A stretch of DNA of 64,000 nucleotides from Methylobacterium mesophilicum (GCF_022179445.1 NZ_BPQU01000003.1:1-64000), one strand, 5' to 3'. Shown: positions 16,652 through 25,817, counted from the stretch's first letter. A program made the numbers and translations. The notes: generated by a model not told the origin, from the letters alone.

Positions 16652-17722
16652 ATGTCAGATCCCGATTTCTTCGCCGCGACCGGCTTCCTCACCCTCGCCG
16701 ACGTCGCCGCCGCAGCCGGTGCTTCCCTGCCCGAGGGCGCGGACCCCGAATGCAGGCTCAGAGCCGCGGCCCCGCTCGAGAGCGCCGGGCCGGACGACCT
16801 TGCCTACATGGACAATGCCCGCTACGGCGACGCGCTCGCCGCGACCCGGGCCGGCGCCTGCCTGGTGAGCCCGCGGTTCGCGGCGCGATGCCCGGCCGGG
16901 ACCGTCGCGCTGGTCAGCCGGGACCCGTACCGGGCCTACGCCGCCCTGCTCGGGCGCCTGCACCCGGATGCCATGCGCCCCGGCTCGCAATTCGGCGGCC
17001 GCAGCATCGCCCCGGGCGCCCATGTCCACCCGGATGCGCGGCTGGAGGAGGGGGTCACGGTCGATCCCGGCGCGGTGATCGGCCCCGGTGTCGAGATCGG
17101 TTCAGGCAGCGTCATCGGCCCGAACGCGGTGATCGGCGCGGGCGTGCGGATCGGGCGCGACTGCTCCATCGGCGCCGGCACGACCTTGAGCCACGCGCTC
17201 GTCGGCAACCGGGTGATCCTGCATCCGGGTGCCCGGCTCGGCCAGGACGGGTTCGGCTTCGCCATGGGCGCGACCCATCTCAAGGTGCCCCAGATCGGCC
17301 GGGTGATCGTCCAGGACGATGTCGAGATCGGCGCCAACACGACGATCGACCGGGGTGCCTCGCGCGATACGGTCATCGGCGAGGGCACCAAGATCGATAA
17401 CCTCGTCCAGATCGCCCACAACGTCGTCATCGGCCGCCACTGCGTGATCGTCTCCGGGGTCGGCATCTCGGGCTCGACCACGCTGGAAGACTACGTGGTG
17501 CTCGGCGGCCAGGTCGGCGTGGTCGGCCATCTGCGCATCGGCCGCGGCGCGCAGATCGCCGGCTCGTCCAACGTCAACCGCGATGTCCCGCCGGGCAGCC
17601 GCTGGGGCGGCACGCCGGCCAAGCCGGTGCGCGCGTGGTTCCGCGAGCTGACGACGCTGGCGCGGCTGGCCGAGCGCTCCGGCAAGGATCCGGAGAAGGA
17701 TCCGGCTCCCGACGCCGGGTGA
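16652..17722 (+). CDS. lpxD: UDP-3-O-(3-hydroxyacyl)glucosamine N-acyltransferase LpxD
   Basis: This 356-residue cytoplasmic trimeric enzyme adds the second hydroxyacyl chain in lipid A synthesis. The N-terminal uridine-binding domain (about 1-105) contains [12 protein letters not shown]. The left-handed beta helix (about 110-320) has many hexapeptide repeats such as [19 protein letters not shown], and [13 protein letters not shown] holds the catalytic His region. The frame is open far upstream through bamA, but the ATG at 16652 gives the normal length. It directly follows a strong hairpin. Confidence 0.95.
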   Translation: MSDPDFFAATGFLTLADVAAAAGASLPEGADPECRLRAAAPLESAGPDDLAYMDNARYGDALAATRAGACLVSPRFAARCPAGTVALVSRDPYRAYAALLGRLHPDAMRPGSQFGGRSIAPGAHVHPDARLEEGVTVDPGAVIGPGVEIGSGSVIGPNAVIGAGVRIGRDCSIGAGTTLSHALVGNRVILHPGARLGQDGFGFAMGATHLKVPQIGRVIVQDDVEIGANTTIDRGASRDTVIGEGTKIDNLVQIAHNVVIGRHCVIVSGVGISGSTTLEDYVVLGGQVGVVGHLRIGRGAQIAGSSNVNRDVPPGSRWGGTPAKPVRAWFRELTTLARLAERSGKDPEKDPAPDAG

Positions 17723-17780
17723 TATCGGCCGGCCATCCCGGAAACCCTTGCATCTCCGCTGATTTCTTCCGAAGAGGGCG

Positions 17781-17815
17781 TCCGCCCGTCATGGGGGGCG
17801 GATATCGGTCCGCCC
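17781..17815 (+). other. Overlapping, mutually exclusive hairpins upstream of fabZ
   Basis: The central GGGCGGA (17796-17802) can pair with TCCGCCC on its left (17781-17787) or TCCGCCC on its right (17809-17815), but not both. It lies 30 bases before the fabZ start, in the 122-base lpxD-fabZ spacer. In a GC-rich genome such pairing can arise by chance. Confidence 0.35.
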
Positions 17816-17844
17816 GATGGCGGTGACTCGAGGTACGGGATTCG

Positions 17845-18321
17845 ATGAGCGAGGCGGCGCGCGACACCAACGAGGAACTGGGCACAGCCGACATCCAGAC
17901 GCTGCTGGAGTTGCTGCCGCACCGCTACCCGTTCCTGATGATCGACCGCATCGTCGAGATCGATCGCGATGAATCCTGCGTCGGCATCAAGAACGTCACC
18001 GCCAACGAGCCGCAATTCATGGGGCATTTCCCCGGGATGCCGGTCTTCCCCGGGGTGCTGCTGATCGAGGGCATGGCCCAGACCGCCGGCGCGATTTGCT
18101 GCCGTCACATCCGGACGGACGAGCTGCGCACCAAGCAGGTGTTCTTCATGACCATCGACAAGTGCAAGTTCCGCAAGCCGGTCACTCCCGGCGACCAGGT
18201 GCGCTTCCACATGAAGAAGATGAACCACCGCCGGACCATGTGGTGGTTCCGTGGCGAGGCCCGGGTCGACGGTGTGCTCGTGGCGGAGGCCGAGATCGGC
18301 GCCATGCTGGTGACGGAGTGA
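17845..18321 (+). CDS. fabZ: 3-hydroxyacyl-[acyl-carrier-protein] dehydratase FabZ
   Basis: This is a 158-residue hot-dog-fold enzyme that dehydrates 3-hydroxyacyl-ACP in fatty acid synthesis, competing with LpxA/LpxD for hydroxyacyl-ACP. [14 protein letters not shown] and the catalytic [20 protein letters not shown] stretch are diagnostic. The His in GHFPG and the Glu in LIEGMAQ form the active site. Its stop codon overlaps the GTG start of lpxA, so translation is coupled. Confidence 0.97.
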   Translation: MSEAARDTNEELGTADIQTLLELLPHRYPFLMIDRIVEIDRDESCVGIKNVTANEPQFMGHFPGMPVFPGVLLIEGMAQTAGAICCRHIRTDELRTKQVFFMTIDKCKFRKPVTPGDQVRFHMKKMNHRRTMWWFRGEARVDGVLVAEAEIGAMLVTE

Positions 18322-19136
18322 GCGACGCCCTGATCCACCCGAGCGCCGTGATCGAGTCGGGCGCCGCGATCGGCGAGGGCGTGCGGATCGGCCCGTTCTG
18401 CCATGTCGGGCCCGAGGTCGTGCTGGGCGAAGGCTGCGAGCTCCTCAGCCACGTGGTGTTGGCCGGTCGTACGACGATCGGCCCCCGCACCCGGATCTTC
18501 CCCTTCGCCTCCATCGGCCACCAGCCGCAGGATCTGAAATACCGGGGCGAGGCCTCGACGCTGACGATCGGGGCCGATTGCCTGATCCGCGAGGGCGTGA
18601 CAATGAACCCCGGCACCAGCGGGGGCGGCCTCGAGACCTCGGTCGGCGATCACTGCACCTTCCTGGCGAATTCCCATGTCGGCCACGATTGTCGGGTCGG
18701 CGACCACGTCATCTTCTCCAACAACGTGATGCTGGCCGGCCATTGCAGCGTCGGCGATTACGCGATCCTGGGCGGCGGCGCCGCGGTGATCCAGTTCGCC
18801 CGGGTCGGCGCCCACGCCTTCGTCGGCGGCCTCTCGGGGCTGGAGAACGACTGCATCCCCTACGGCATGGTGCTCGGCAACCGTGCGTATCTTTCGGGGC
18901 TCAACATCATAGGCCTGCAGCGCCGCGGCTTCGCCCGCGAGGACATCCACGCCCTCCGGCGGGCCTACCGCCTGCTGTTCGCCCCCGAGGGCACGCTGAT
19001 GGAGCGGGTCGAGGACGTGGCCGCGACCTTCGAGTCCCACACCGCCGTGTCCGAGATCCTCGCCTTCATCCGCGCCGGCGGCAAGCGCTCGATCTGCACG
19101 CCGCGCGAGCTTCCGGTCCCGATCGGGGCAGCCTGA
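18318..19136 (+). CDS. lpxA: UDP-N-acetylglucosamine acyltransferase LpxA
   Basis: This 272-residue trimeric left-handed beta-helix enzyme makes the first acyl transfer of lipid A synthesis. Hexapeptide repeats start at [19 protein letters not shown], the catalytic His lies in [14 protein letters not shown] near residue 120, and a C-terminal helical domain begins near 190 ([19 protein letters not shown]). The GTG start overlaps the fabZ stop codon (GTGA) and gives the usual N terminus. A longer upstream frame lies inside fabZ and is not used. Confidence 0.96.
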   Translation: MSDALIHPSAVIESGAAIGEGVRIGPFCHVGPEVVLGEGCELLSHVVLAGRTTIGPRTRIFPFASIGHQPQDLKYRGEASTLTIGADCLIREGVTMNPGTSGGGLETSVGDHCTFLANSHVGHDCRVGDHVIFSNNVMLAGHCSVGDYAILGGGAAVIQFARVGAHAFVGGLSGLENDCIPYGMVLGNRAYLSGLNIIGLQRRGFAREDIHALRRAYRLLFAPEGTLMERVEDVAATFESHTAVSEILAFIRAGGKRSICTPRELPVPIGAA

Positions 19137-19146
19137 GCCTACCCGC

Positions 19147-20010
19147 ATGGACGAGGCCGCTCCACTGCCCGAGGGTACGCTCGTCCTGATCGCCGGCGCC
19201 GGCCGGCTGCCCGAACTCGTCGCCGAGTCGCTGACCCGGACGCACCGGCCGTTCCGGCTGATTGCGCTCCGCGGCTTCACCGATCGGTCCCTGCGTGCCC
19301 GGGCCGACGCGACCGTCGACCTCCTCGACCTCGCCGCGATCCTCAAGCTGCTCCGCGCCTGGGGCCCGGCCGTGATGGTCCCGGCGGGCGGGGTCTCCCG
19401 GCCGAGCCCGGCTGCGCTGCTCAATGCCGGCGCGGCTTTGCGCAACCGCGAGACCCTGCGGGCGATCGCCGGCGGCGGCGACGACCGGCTGCTGCGCGCC
19501 GCCCTGGCGTTGGTGGAAGAGGAAGGCCACCGGGTGCTGGGCGTCCACGAGGCCGCCCCGGATCTGCTCTGCCCGGAGGGCCGGCTCGGGCGCCTCGGGC
19601 CCGACGCGGATGCCGACCTGTCGATCCGCACCGGGCGCGGGGTGCTCGACGCGCTCTCGCCCTACGATCTCGGGCAGGCGGTGGCGGTCTCCGGCGAGCG
19701 GGTAATCGCCGTCGAGGGGCCGGAGGGCACCGACCGCATGCTCGCCCGCGCCCGGGCGCTCGGCCGCAGGCCGTTCGGGCGGGGACGGGCGCTGCCCGCG
19801 ACCGTGCTGGTGAAGGCGCCGAAGCTCGGCCAGGACCTGCGCATCGACCTGCCGGCGATCGGCCCCCGGACCGTGCGCAACGCCGCCGCGGCCGGCTGCG
19901 TCGGGCTGGCGCTCGAAGCCGGCGGCACTTTGGTGATTGATCGGGTCGCCACGGCGGCCGAAGCCGACCGCCTCGGTCTGTTCCTGGTCGGCTACGGAAC
20001 CGCGCCATGA
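19147..20010 (+). CDS. lpxI: UDP-2,3-diacylglucosamine pyrophosphatase LpxI
   Basis: This 287-residue enzyme hydrolyses UDP-2,3-diacylglucosamine to lipid X and UMP. LpxI replaces the LpxH of gammaproteobacteria in most alphaproteobacteria. Visible family stretches are LVLIAGAGRLPELVAE at the start, DLSIRTGRGVLDALSPYDLGQA and VLVKAPKLGQDLRIDLPAIG in the C-terminal domain. It lies between lpxA and lpxB, with its last codons overlapping the lpxB ATG. This fits the pathway order LpxI then LpxB. Confidence 0.95.
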   Translation: MDEAAPLPEGTLVLIAGAGRLPELVAESLTRTHRPFRLIALRGFTDRSLRARADATVDLLDLAAILKLLRAWGPAVMVPAGGVSRPSPAALLNAGAALRNRETLRAIAGGGDDRLLRAALALVEEEGHRVLGVHEAAPDLLCPEGRLGRLGPDADADLSIRTGRGVLDALSPYDLGQAVAVSGERVIAVEGPEGTDRMLARARALGRRPFGRGRALPATVLVKAPKLGQDLRIDLPAIGPRTVRNAAAAGCVGLALEAGGTLVIDRVATAAEADRLGLFLVGYGTAP

Positions 20011-21221
20011 GCGCTGCCGCTATGTCCCCATCCAAGACAATCTGGCTGGTGGCCGGCGAGGATTCGGGGGACCAACTCGGCGCCAAGCTGATGCGGGCGC
20101 TGCGCGCGGCGGCGCCCGGAACCGTGTTCGGCGGCGTCGGCGGCGAGGCCATGGCCGAGGAGGGGTTCACCTCCCTGTTCCCCCTCGATGACGTCGCCGT
20201 CATGGGCTACCTCCCGGTGCTCGCCCGGGCTCGGACGCTGCTGCGGCGCATCCGCGAGACCGCGACCGCGGTGGTGCGCGCCCGGCCCGACGTGTTGGTG
20301 ATCATCGACAGCCCGGGCTTCACCCATGCCGTCGCCCAGCGGGTCCGGAAGGCGGCGCCCGGCATCCCGATCGTCGACTACGTGTCGCCGAGCGTCTGGG
20401 CCTGGCGGCCCTGGCGGGCCAAGGGCATGCGCGGCTTCATCGACCACGTGATGGCGCTGCTGCCGTTCGAGCCCGCCGCGCATCTGCGTCTCGGCGGCCC
20501 GCCCTGCACCTATGTCGGCCACCCGCTGATCGAGCGGTTTCCTGACTTGCGCCCCGCCGCGGCGGAGGTCCGGCGGCGGGAGGCGGTCCCCTACCGCCTC
20601 GTGGTCCTGCCGGGCTCCCGCCGGGCCGAGATCGACCGGCTGATGCCGGTCTTCGGGCAGGCGCTCGAGCTTGTCTCCCGCGTCCTGGAGGTGGAAGCGG
20701 TCCTGCCGGCCGTGACCCGCCACCGGGCCCTGATCGAGCGGCTGGCCCTGAACTGGCCCGTGCCCGTCCAGGTGCTGACCGGCGAGGCGCCGAAATACGC
20801 CGCGTTCCGGGGCGCCCGGGCGGCGCTCGCGGCCTCCGGCACCGTCACGCTGGAACTGGCGCTGGCGGGCGTCCCGATGGTGGTGGCCTACAAGGTCTCG
20901 CGCGCGGAGGAGTTCATCGCCCGCCGCCTGATCCAGGTCCCCAGCATCGTGCTGCCGAACCTGATCCTGGCCGACAACGCCATGCCGGAATTCGTCCAGG
21001 CGGATTGTACGCCCGAGCACTTGGCTCGGGCCCTGCTGCCACTGCTGGCAGGCGGCCCGGAGCGCGACGCGCAAAGCGACGCGCTCGCCCGGATCGACGG
21101 AAGGATGCGGCTTTCCGGGGACGACACGCCGAGCCGGGCCGCTGCCCGGATTGTGCTGGATGCCGCCGTGGGGACGCGGGATCGGAGTCGTTTGACGCCT
21201 CAAGCTCATCGCGCGGTTTAA
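20007..21221 (+). CDS. lpxB: Lipid-A-disaccharide synthase LpxB
   Basis: This 404-residue GT-B glycosyltransferase condenses lipid X with UDP-2,3-diacylglucosamine at the inner membrane. The N-terminal half contains WLVAGEDSGDQLGAKLMRAL, FGGVGGEAM and YVSPSVWAWRPWRAKGM. The C-terminal half has LPGSRRAEIDRLMPVF and ASGTVTLELALAGVPMVVAYK, the nucleotide-sugar site. The ATG overlaps the lpxI stop. It is the last gene of the block, and a long inverted-repeat element starts 10 bases after its stop. Confidence 0.96.
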   Translation: MSAAAMSPSKTIWLVAGEDSGDQLGAKLMRALRAAAPGTVFGGVGGEAMAEEGFTSLFPLDDVAVMGYLPVLARARTLLRRIRETATAVVRARPDVLVIIDSPGFTHAVAQRVRKAAPGIPIVDYVSPSVWAWRPWRAKGMRGFIDHVMALLPFEPAAHLRLGGPPCTYVGHPLIERFPDLRPAAAEVRRREAVPYRLVVLPGSRRAEIDRLMPVFGQALELVSRVLEVEAVLPAVTRHRALIERLALNWPVPVQVLTGEAPKYAAFRGARAALAASGTVTLELALAGVPMVVAYKVSRAEEFIARRLIQVPSIVLPNLILADNAMPEFVQADCTPEHLARALLPLLAGGPERDAQSDALARIDGRMRLSGDDTPSRAAARIVLDAAVGTRDRSRLTPQAHRAV

Positions 21222-21230
21222 CGGGTCAAT

Positions 21231-21354
21231 CTCCCTGTCTTTCCGGGGGCGCGGAGCCGAACCCGGAACCCGTAACCGCCGACAATCCTAGGTCTTGATC
21301 TGCCGACGGTTATGGATCCCGGGTTCGGCTCCGCGCCCCCGGGACGACAGGGAG
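21231..21354. repeat. Long imperfect inverted-repeat element downstream of lpxB
   Basis: Two arms of about 54 bases (21231-21285 and 21300-21354) are inverted copies, nearly identical over CTCCCTGTC and CCGGGGGCGCGGAGCCGAAC. A loop of about 14 bases (AATCCTAGGTCTTG region) separates them. Only about eight positions differ between the arms. It looks like a dispersed palindromic element (REP or MITE type) and could act as a transcription end or mRNA stabiliser for the lpx operon. No coding capacity is seen. Confidence 0.75.
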
Positions 21355-21430
21355 CATGTCCCGGCGTCGAGGCGATGCTTGAGCGCGGACCGACGATCGC
21401 CGGTCCAGGATGTTCGCATCCTGCCGCTCG

Positions 21431-22093
21431 TCACCCCCCGCGCCGCCCGCAGCGCACGTAGGCCGCTGTGCCGCGCCCGCTCGACCAGGTGAGGCGGTCG
21501 CCGTCGACCACGAGCCGCACCTGCGAGGACCAGTGCCGGCCGCGGTCGCTGCATTCGGCGGCGACCACCCAGGCGTTGCCGACGCGGCGGCCGTCGTGGA
21601 AATTGCAGATCTTGCGGCCGGCCCGGGCTCGCTCCGGCGTGATGGTGGCCGGGATGTAGCCCCGGCGCCGGGAGCGTGCCGAGCAGGCATCTGCGGTCGG
21701 CCCCCAGATTCCGGCATATTCAGGATTGGCCGGGCCCGCTTGCCTGGAGGATACGGGCGCCGCCGGGGGAACGATTGCCCCTTGCGTGCCTGGATCCGCC
21801 GGGCTCCGAGCCGCCTGGGAGGCCATTGGCGGCCCAGTGTCCAAACCCTGCGCAGCCGGTGCGGCCTCGTCGAGCGCGTCGAGCGTCACGACCCGACGGC
21901 CCGGGGGCTTCGGGGCCGGAGCGGGCCGGGTTTCGGCCTGCTGGGTCCGGAACGGCATGTCCTCGGTGAGGTAGATCGCGCTATAGCCGAAAAGCCCGGC
22001 CCAGCCGAGGACCAGGAGCGCAGGCACGACGAAGCGGCGCTTGGAGCCGGTACGGGGTTCATCACCCGGATCGGCCAGCACGACCGCACCCAT
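21431..22093 (-). CDS. Hypothetical membrane-anchored protein with a Cys-containing extracytoplasmic domain
   Basis: This is a 220-residue protein. One membrane helix (VVPALLVLGWAGLFGYSAIYL, about residues 22-42) is followed by a Pro/Ala-rich linker (about 45-120) and a compact C-terminal domain (about 125-218). That domain starts EYAGIWGPTADACSARSRRRGYIPATITPE and carries four Cys residues that could form two disulfides. The start has a strong GGGGGTGAGG ribosome site. I recall similar stand-alone Ile-Trp-Gly-Pro domains in Rhizobiales proteins of unknown role, and no function is assigned. Confidence 0.7.
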   Translation of the reverse strand: MGAVVLADPGDEPRTGSKRRFVVPALLVLGWAGLFGYSAIYLTEDMPFRTQQAETRPAPAPKPPGRRVVTLDALDEAAPAAQGLDTGPPMASQAARSPADPGTQGAIVPPAAPVSSRQAGPANPEYAGIWGPTADACSARSRRRGYIPATITPERARAGRKICNFHDGRRVGNAWVVAAECSDRGRHWSSQVRLVVDGDRLTWSSGRGTAAYVRCGRRGG

Positions 22094-22191
22094 CCTCACC
22101 CCCTGATCCAGGCATCCGGTGCCGATTCGGTCGCCGGGTCGCTGGGGAAAAGGATGCCCCAACAAGAGGCTAGGGGGAACTGCCGCGTCGT

Positions 22192-22824
22192 TCAGCGTCC
22201 GAAGATCCCCTTCAGGAACTGGGCGGTGCGGTTGCGCTTGCGCTTGCGCTCCAGTTCCGCGGCGTCCTTGAGCCATGCGACCTGCACCACCCGGCGCTCA
22301 CCCTCGAACGGCTCGTGGCCATGCCAGGAATTGTCGGCCCGCAGGAAGGCGAACATCGTCCCCATGGTCGGGGGCACCTCCACCGCGAAGGGCGCGTAGT
22401 TGCGGCCGTCGTAGAGCACCCGCAGGCGTCCGGCGGCCGGGGCGTCCCAGGCGTCGTTCATGTAGACGAGCAGCGTCAGCACCTTCGATGGGCCGTCGGT
22501 GTGGATCGAACCGTATTTGAGCTGGCTCTTCCGCATGATCGTGGTCAGCCGCGGGCAGGAAACCAGGTCGATTCCGAACTTCTCGCCGAGGATGTCAGAG
22601 AACGCATCGCTCTCCAGTTCGTCGATCAGCGCCTTGAACCGGCCCTTGAGCGCGACCTCGTCCACCGTCAGGTAGCCGGGCTTTGCGATGTCCGGGAAGT
22701 CGCGCCGGATCGCGTCGATGGCGTCCGGGTTCAGGACGTTGGTGCCCAGCGTGTACGGGTAGGGCTCGCGGGCCACCGGGGCGGCACGCACCGCGGAAAC
22801 GTCGAGGATCGAGAGGGCGGACAT
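22192..22824 (-). CDS. 2-oxoglutarate/Fe(II)-dependent oxygenase family protein
   Basis: This is a 210-residue protein with the prolyl-4-hydroxylase-like jelly-roll pattern. The iron ligands are HTD in YGSIHTDGPSKVLTLLVYMN (about residues 107-126) and a distal His in DNSWHGHEPFEGERRVVQVAW, where the following Arg would hold 2-oxoglutarate. The C-terminal tail is strongly basic (KRKRNR). The substrate is unknown. Related proteins in alphaproteobacteria often lie near polysaccharide genes, but no such link is visible here. It is a single gene upstream of the membrane-anchored hypothetical. Confidence 0.8.
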   Translation of the reverse strand: MSALSILDVSAVRAAPVAREPYPYTLGTNVLNPDAIDAIRRDFPDIAKPGYLTVDEVALKGRFKALIDELESDAFSDILGEKFGIDLVSCPRLTTIMRKSQLKYGSIHTDGPSKVLTLLVYMNDAWDAPAAGRLRVLYDGRNYAPFAVEVPPTMGTMFAFLRADNSWHGHEPFEGERRVVQVAWLKDAAELERKRKRNRTAQFLKGIFGR

Positions 22825-23114
22825 CTGCGGGTCCCTGGTCTCCGGCGCGCGACGGCCGGCACGCCGGCGCCAGGGGCGCGTGCCGGAGGATCATCGGGGC
22901 GTGCGGGCCGGGCGCGCCCATGGGGCGTCCGCGGTCATCCAATCTCGAGCGCTTCCCCTGATCCTGGAATCCCATAATCCGGTGATTGCGGCGGTCCAAC
23001 GGCGAAAGCCGTGTGGTGGCGCATTCCGGTGACAGTCTCGGGGCGCCTGGCCGTGCAGGATGGCGCGATGCCCGAGGACTTTCTTCTCGGGTGCGTACCC
23101 GGAACCCGTCCGCG

Positions 23115-23435
23115 ATGAGGCCGCTGGTCCTCGCCTTGCTGTGCGTTCACCTTGTCGCGATGGCGGCCGGGGTGAGCGCGTTCGCGCAATCGTCGCGGTC
23201 GTCGCGCCCCGCCGGGACGGCGCGGATGAGCTGCGCCGAGGCGATGGCGCTGGTGAAGAGCGAGGGCGACGTGGTGATCGCCGGCGGCACCGCTCCGGAG
23301 CGTTTCGTCAGCGGCCCGGGCCAGTGCACCGGCGCCGAGATAGCCGAACTCCGCTTCGTCCCCACCCGCGACAATCCGCAATGCCCGATCGGCTATCGCT
23401 GCCGCGAACCGGGCTTCGAGGAGTGGAACTGGTAG
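23115..23435 (+). CDS. Small exported Cys-containing protein, function unknown
   Basis: This is a 106-residue protein. Residues 1-24 form a signal peptide (LVLALLCVHLVAMAAGVSAFAQ). The mature part has four cysteines (SCAEA, QCTGAE, PQCPIGYRC), suggesting two disulfides in the periplasm. The open frame extends 43 codons upstream, but the Met before the hydrophobic stretch is the likely start. Ribosome-site support is weak. It resembles small periplasmic proteins common in Methylobacterium-type genomes, and no role can be given. Confidence 0.65.
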   Translation: MRPLVLALLCVHLVAMAAGVSAFAQSSRSSRPAGTARMSCAEAMALVKSEGDVVIAGGTAPERFVSGPGQCTGAEIAELRFVPTRDNPQCPIGYRCREPGFEEWNW

Positions 23436-23586
23436 CGCGGGACGCGGCGTGGCGTCGCCTCGGCCGGTTCGTGACGAAACTTTCACGTGACAGCGCCCGC
23501 GAAGTGCCACGTTCTCGCCACGACCCAGGGCCAAGGCCGCCGGGTTGCGTTCCCGAATGAACGCTCACGTTAGGCGGGAGACACGC

Positions 23587-25698
23587 GTGGCTTCAATCAG
23601 GACCGGGCTCGGGATCCAGGCCGTGCTGACGGCCGTGGCCGCGCTGATCCTGCTGGCGCTTCCGGGGATCCCCAGCCCGCCGCTTTACGTCTCGCTCGCC
23701 GGCTTCGTGATGGCCGGCATCCTGATCGCCGCCAACGGCATCTCGGCCTACCTGAAGGTCTTCGTCTCGGTCTACGGGTTCGGCTACCTGCTGCTCGCCG
23801 GCCTGAAGACGATCGCCGCCATGGGCCTGCTGCCCCCGGTGGTGGCCGCACTGCTGCCGCCGGACTTCGCCGCCACCGGCGCGGTGGTGTTCGGCGCCAT
23901 CGTGCTCGCCGTCTCGCATCTCGGTCCGATCCGCGCGATCACCGACATCGCCGACCCGTATTTCGCCAACCGCGACAAGCCGACCAAGGAGATCGGCCTG
24001 TTCCGCTGGTTCGGCAGCACCGAGGGCCGGATCGGCCGCAACCTCGTCGCGCTGTCGATCTTCGTGAACTTCGCCGACGTGGCGCTGACCCTGCGGTTCA
24101 ACTTCTTTTACCGCGACATCTACAACGCGCTGCAGGAATACGACGCGACGGCGTTCTGGTACCAGCTGCTCTGGATCTTCGTTCCGCTGGCGACGCTCAA
24201 CATCGCCATCGGCATGTTCGACCTGTTCGTCGATTCCTCGCTGCACATCCGCTGGCGGACCTGGCTGACCCACAGCCTATACGAGCGCTGGCTGGGCAAC
24301 GGCACCCATTACCGCATCCCGTTCACCGACGAGGAAGCCGACAACCCGGATCAGCGTATCCAGGCCGACGTCAACCTGTTCATCCAGCAGACCGCGAGCC
24401 TGTCGATCCGGCTGCTCAGCCAGGCGGCGCAGCTCGTCTCGTTCATCGTGATCCTGTGGACGCTGTCGCGCGACTTCGTCGTGCCGTTCACCGACACGGT
24501 GATCCCGGGCTTCCTGGTCTGGCTAGTGATCGCCTACGCGGTGGTCGGCACGTGGCTCACCCACCTGATCGGCCGGCCCCTGATCGGGCTCAACTTCCGG
24601 CAGGAGCAGGTCGAGGCCGATTTCCGCTTCTCGCTGGCCCGCAACCGGATCTACTCGGAGCAGATCGCGCTGCTGCGCGGCGAGCGCGCGGAGGCGACGC
24701 GGCTCGGCTCGCTGTTCCACATGATCATCGACAACTACGTCGGCATCATCTTCCGGCGCATCAAGCTGATCGCCTTCACGTTCAGCTACCGGCAGGCCAG
24801 CGTGATCTTCCCGATGGTGCTCGCCGCGCCGTCGTTCTTCGCCAAGAAGATCACGCTCGGCGCCCTGCAGCAGACCTCGCAGGCGTTCTCGCAGGTGCAG
24901 AGCTCCCTGTCGTTCTTCGTAGACTCGTACACGACCCTCGCCTCGTACAAGGCCAACACCATCCGTCTCGGCTCCTTCCGCCGCGCGATGAGCAAGGCCG
25001 AGGCACTGGAATCAGCGGGCTACGGGCTGGTCCAGGGCAACGAGACCGCCAACGGCGTCACCGCCCGTGGGCTGGTGCTCGCCCTGCCGGACGGCCGCGA
25101 GATCGTCTCGGCACCGGAGCTGACCCTGGCCCGGGGCGGCGCCACCCTGGTCACCGGCCCCTCGGGCTCCGGCAAATCGACGCTGTTCCGGGCGATCGCG
25201 GGCATCTGGCCGTTCGGCAAGGGCCGGGTGGACGTGCCAGCCGGGCAGTCTACGCTGCTGCTGCCGCAGCGGCCCTACATTCCGCAGGGGACGCTGCGCG
25301 GCGCGGTGGTCTACCCGAACACCATCGACCAGTTCTCGGACGACGCGATCCGCGATGCCCTGACCGCCGCCCAGCTGCCGCACCTGATCGACCGCCTGGA
25401 CGAGACCGATACTTGGGAGCGGCGCCTGTCCGGCGGCGAGCAGCAGCGCCTCGCCATCGCCCGGGCGATCCTGGCCAAACCCGCCTGGCTGTTCCTCGAC
25501 GAGTCGACCGCATCGCTGGACGAGCCGTCCGAGGCCAAGATCTACCGGATGCTGCGCGAGCGGCTGCCCGACACCACCATCGTGTCGATCGGCCACCGCT
25601 CCACGCTCGATGCATTCCACGAGCGGCGGATCGTGCTTGAGCCCCAGGGCGACCTGTTCACGCCCCGGGAGCGCCGGGAGCCCCAGCCGGCAAGATAA
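23587..25698 (+). CDS. SbmA/BacA-like ABC transporter with fused ATP-binding domain
   Basis: This is a protein of about 703 residues. Four hydrophobic segments (about 10-115) precede a second membrane part whose FFYRDIYNALQEYDATAFWYQL, RWRTWLTHSLYERWL and NPDQRIQADVN stretches are typical of the SbmA/BacA and ABCD family. The C-terminal ATPase has Walker A GPSGSGKST, signature LSGGEQQRLAIARAIL and Walker B AWLFLDEST. Relatives import peptides or handle very-long-chain acyl groups. Substrate unknown. GTG at 23587 has GGGAG 7 bases upstream. An in-frame ATG at 23557 lacks such a site and is the alternative. Confidence 0.85.
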   Translation: MASIRTGLGIQAVLTAVAALILLALPGIPSPPLYVSLAGFVMAGILIAANGISAYLKVFVSVYGFGYLLLAGLKTIAAMGLLPPVVAALLPPDFAATGAVVFGAIVLAVSHLGPIRAITDIADPYFANRDKPTKEIGLFRWFGSTEGRIGRNLVALSIFVNFADVALTLRFNFFYRDIYNALQEYDATAFWYQLLWIFVPLATLNIAIGMFDLFVDSSLHIRWRTWLTHSLYERWLGNGTHYRIPFTDEEADNPDQRIQADVNLFIQQTASLSIRLLSQAAQLVSFIVILWTLSRDFVVPFTDTVIPGFLVWLVIAYAVVGTWLTHLIGRPLIGLNFRQEQVEADFRFSLARNRIYSEQIALLRGERAEATRLGSLFHMIIDNYVGIIFRRIKLIAFTFSYRQASVIFPMVLAAPSFFAKKITLGALQQTSQAFSQVQSSLSFFVDSYTTLASYKANTIRLGSFRRAMSKAEALESAGYGLVQGNETANGVTARGLVLALPDGREIVSAPELTLARGGATLVTGPSGSGKSTLFRAIAGIWPFGKGRVDVPAGQSTLLLPQRPYIPQGTLRGAVVYPNTIDQFSDDAIRDALTAAQLPHLIDRLDETDTWERRLSGGEQQRLAIARAILAKPAWLFLDESTASLDEPSEAKIYRMLRERLPDTTIVSIGHRSTLDAFHERRIVLEPQGDLFTPRERREPQPAR

Positions 25699-25700
25699 GT

Positions 25701-25734
25701 GGCCTTTGTCCCAGAAGGCCGGGGAAAATGCCCC
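25701..25734 (+). terminator. Tandem small hairpins after the SbmA-like transporter (weak terminator)
   Basis: GGCCTT-N8-AAGGCC is followed directly by GGGG-N6-CCCC. There is no T run, so this may be only a weak or Rho-assisted end of transcription. Confidence 0.3.
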
Positions 25735-25762
25735 GTAGAAGTTGCGAGATGGAAATAAGAAC

Positions 25763-25787
25763 GGAACCTGTGACTGCGGGGTCCGTT
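25763..25787 (+). promoter_or_regulatory. EcfG-type general stress response promoter
   Basis: GGAAC (25763-25767), then exactly 16 bases, then CGTT (25784-25787). This matches the alphaproteobacterial EcfG consensus GGAAC-N16/17-CGTT with no mismatch. It lies 30 bases upstream of the start of the small exported protein gene at 25818 and points toward it. Confidence 0.7.
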
Positions 25788-25817
25788 TGTCATGCGCTGA
25801 ATAAATCGGAGGAACGC

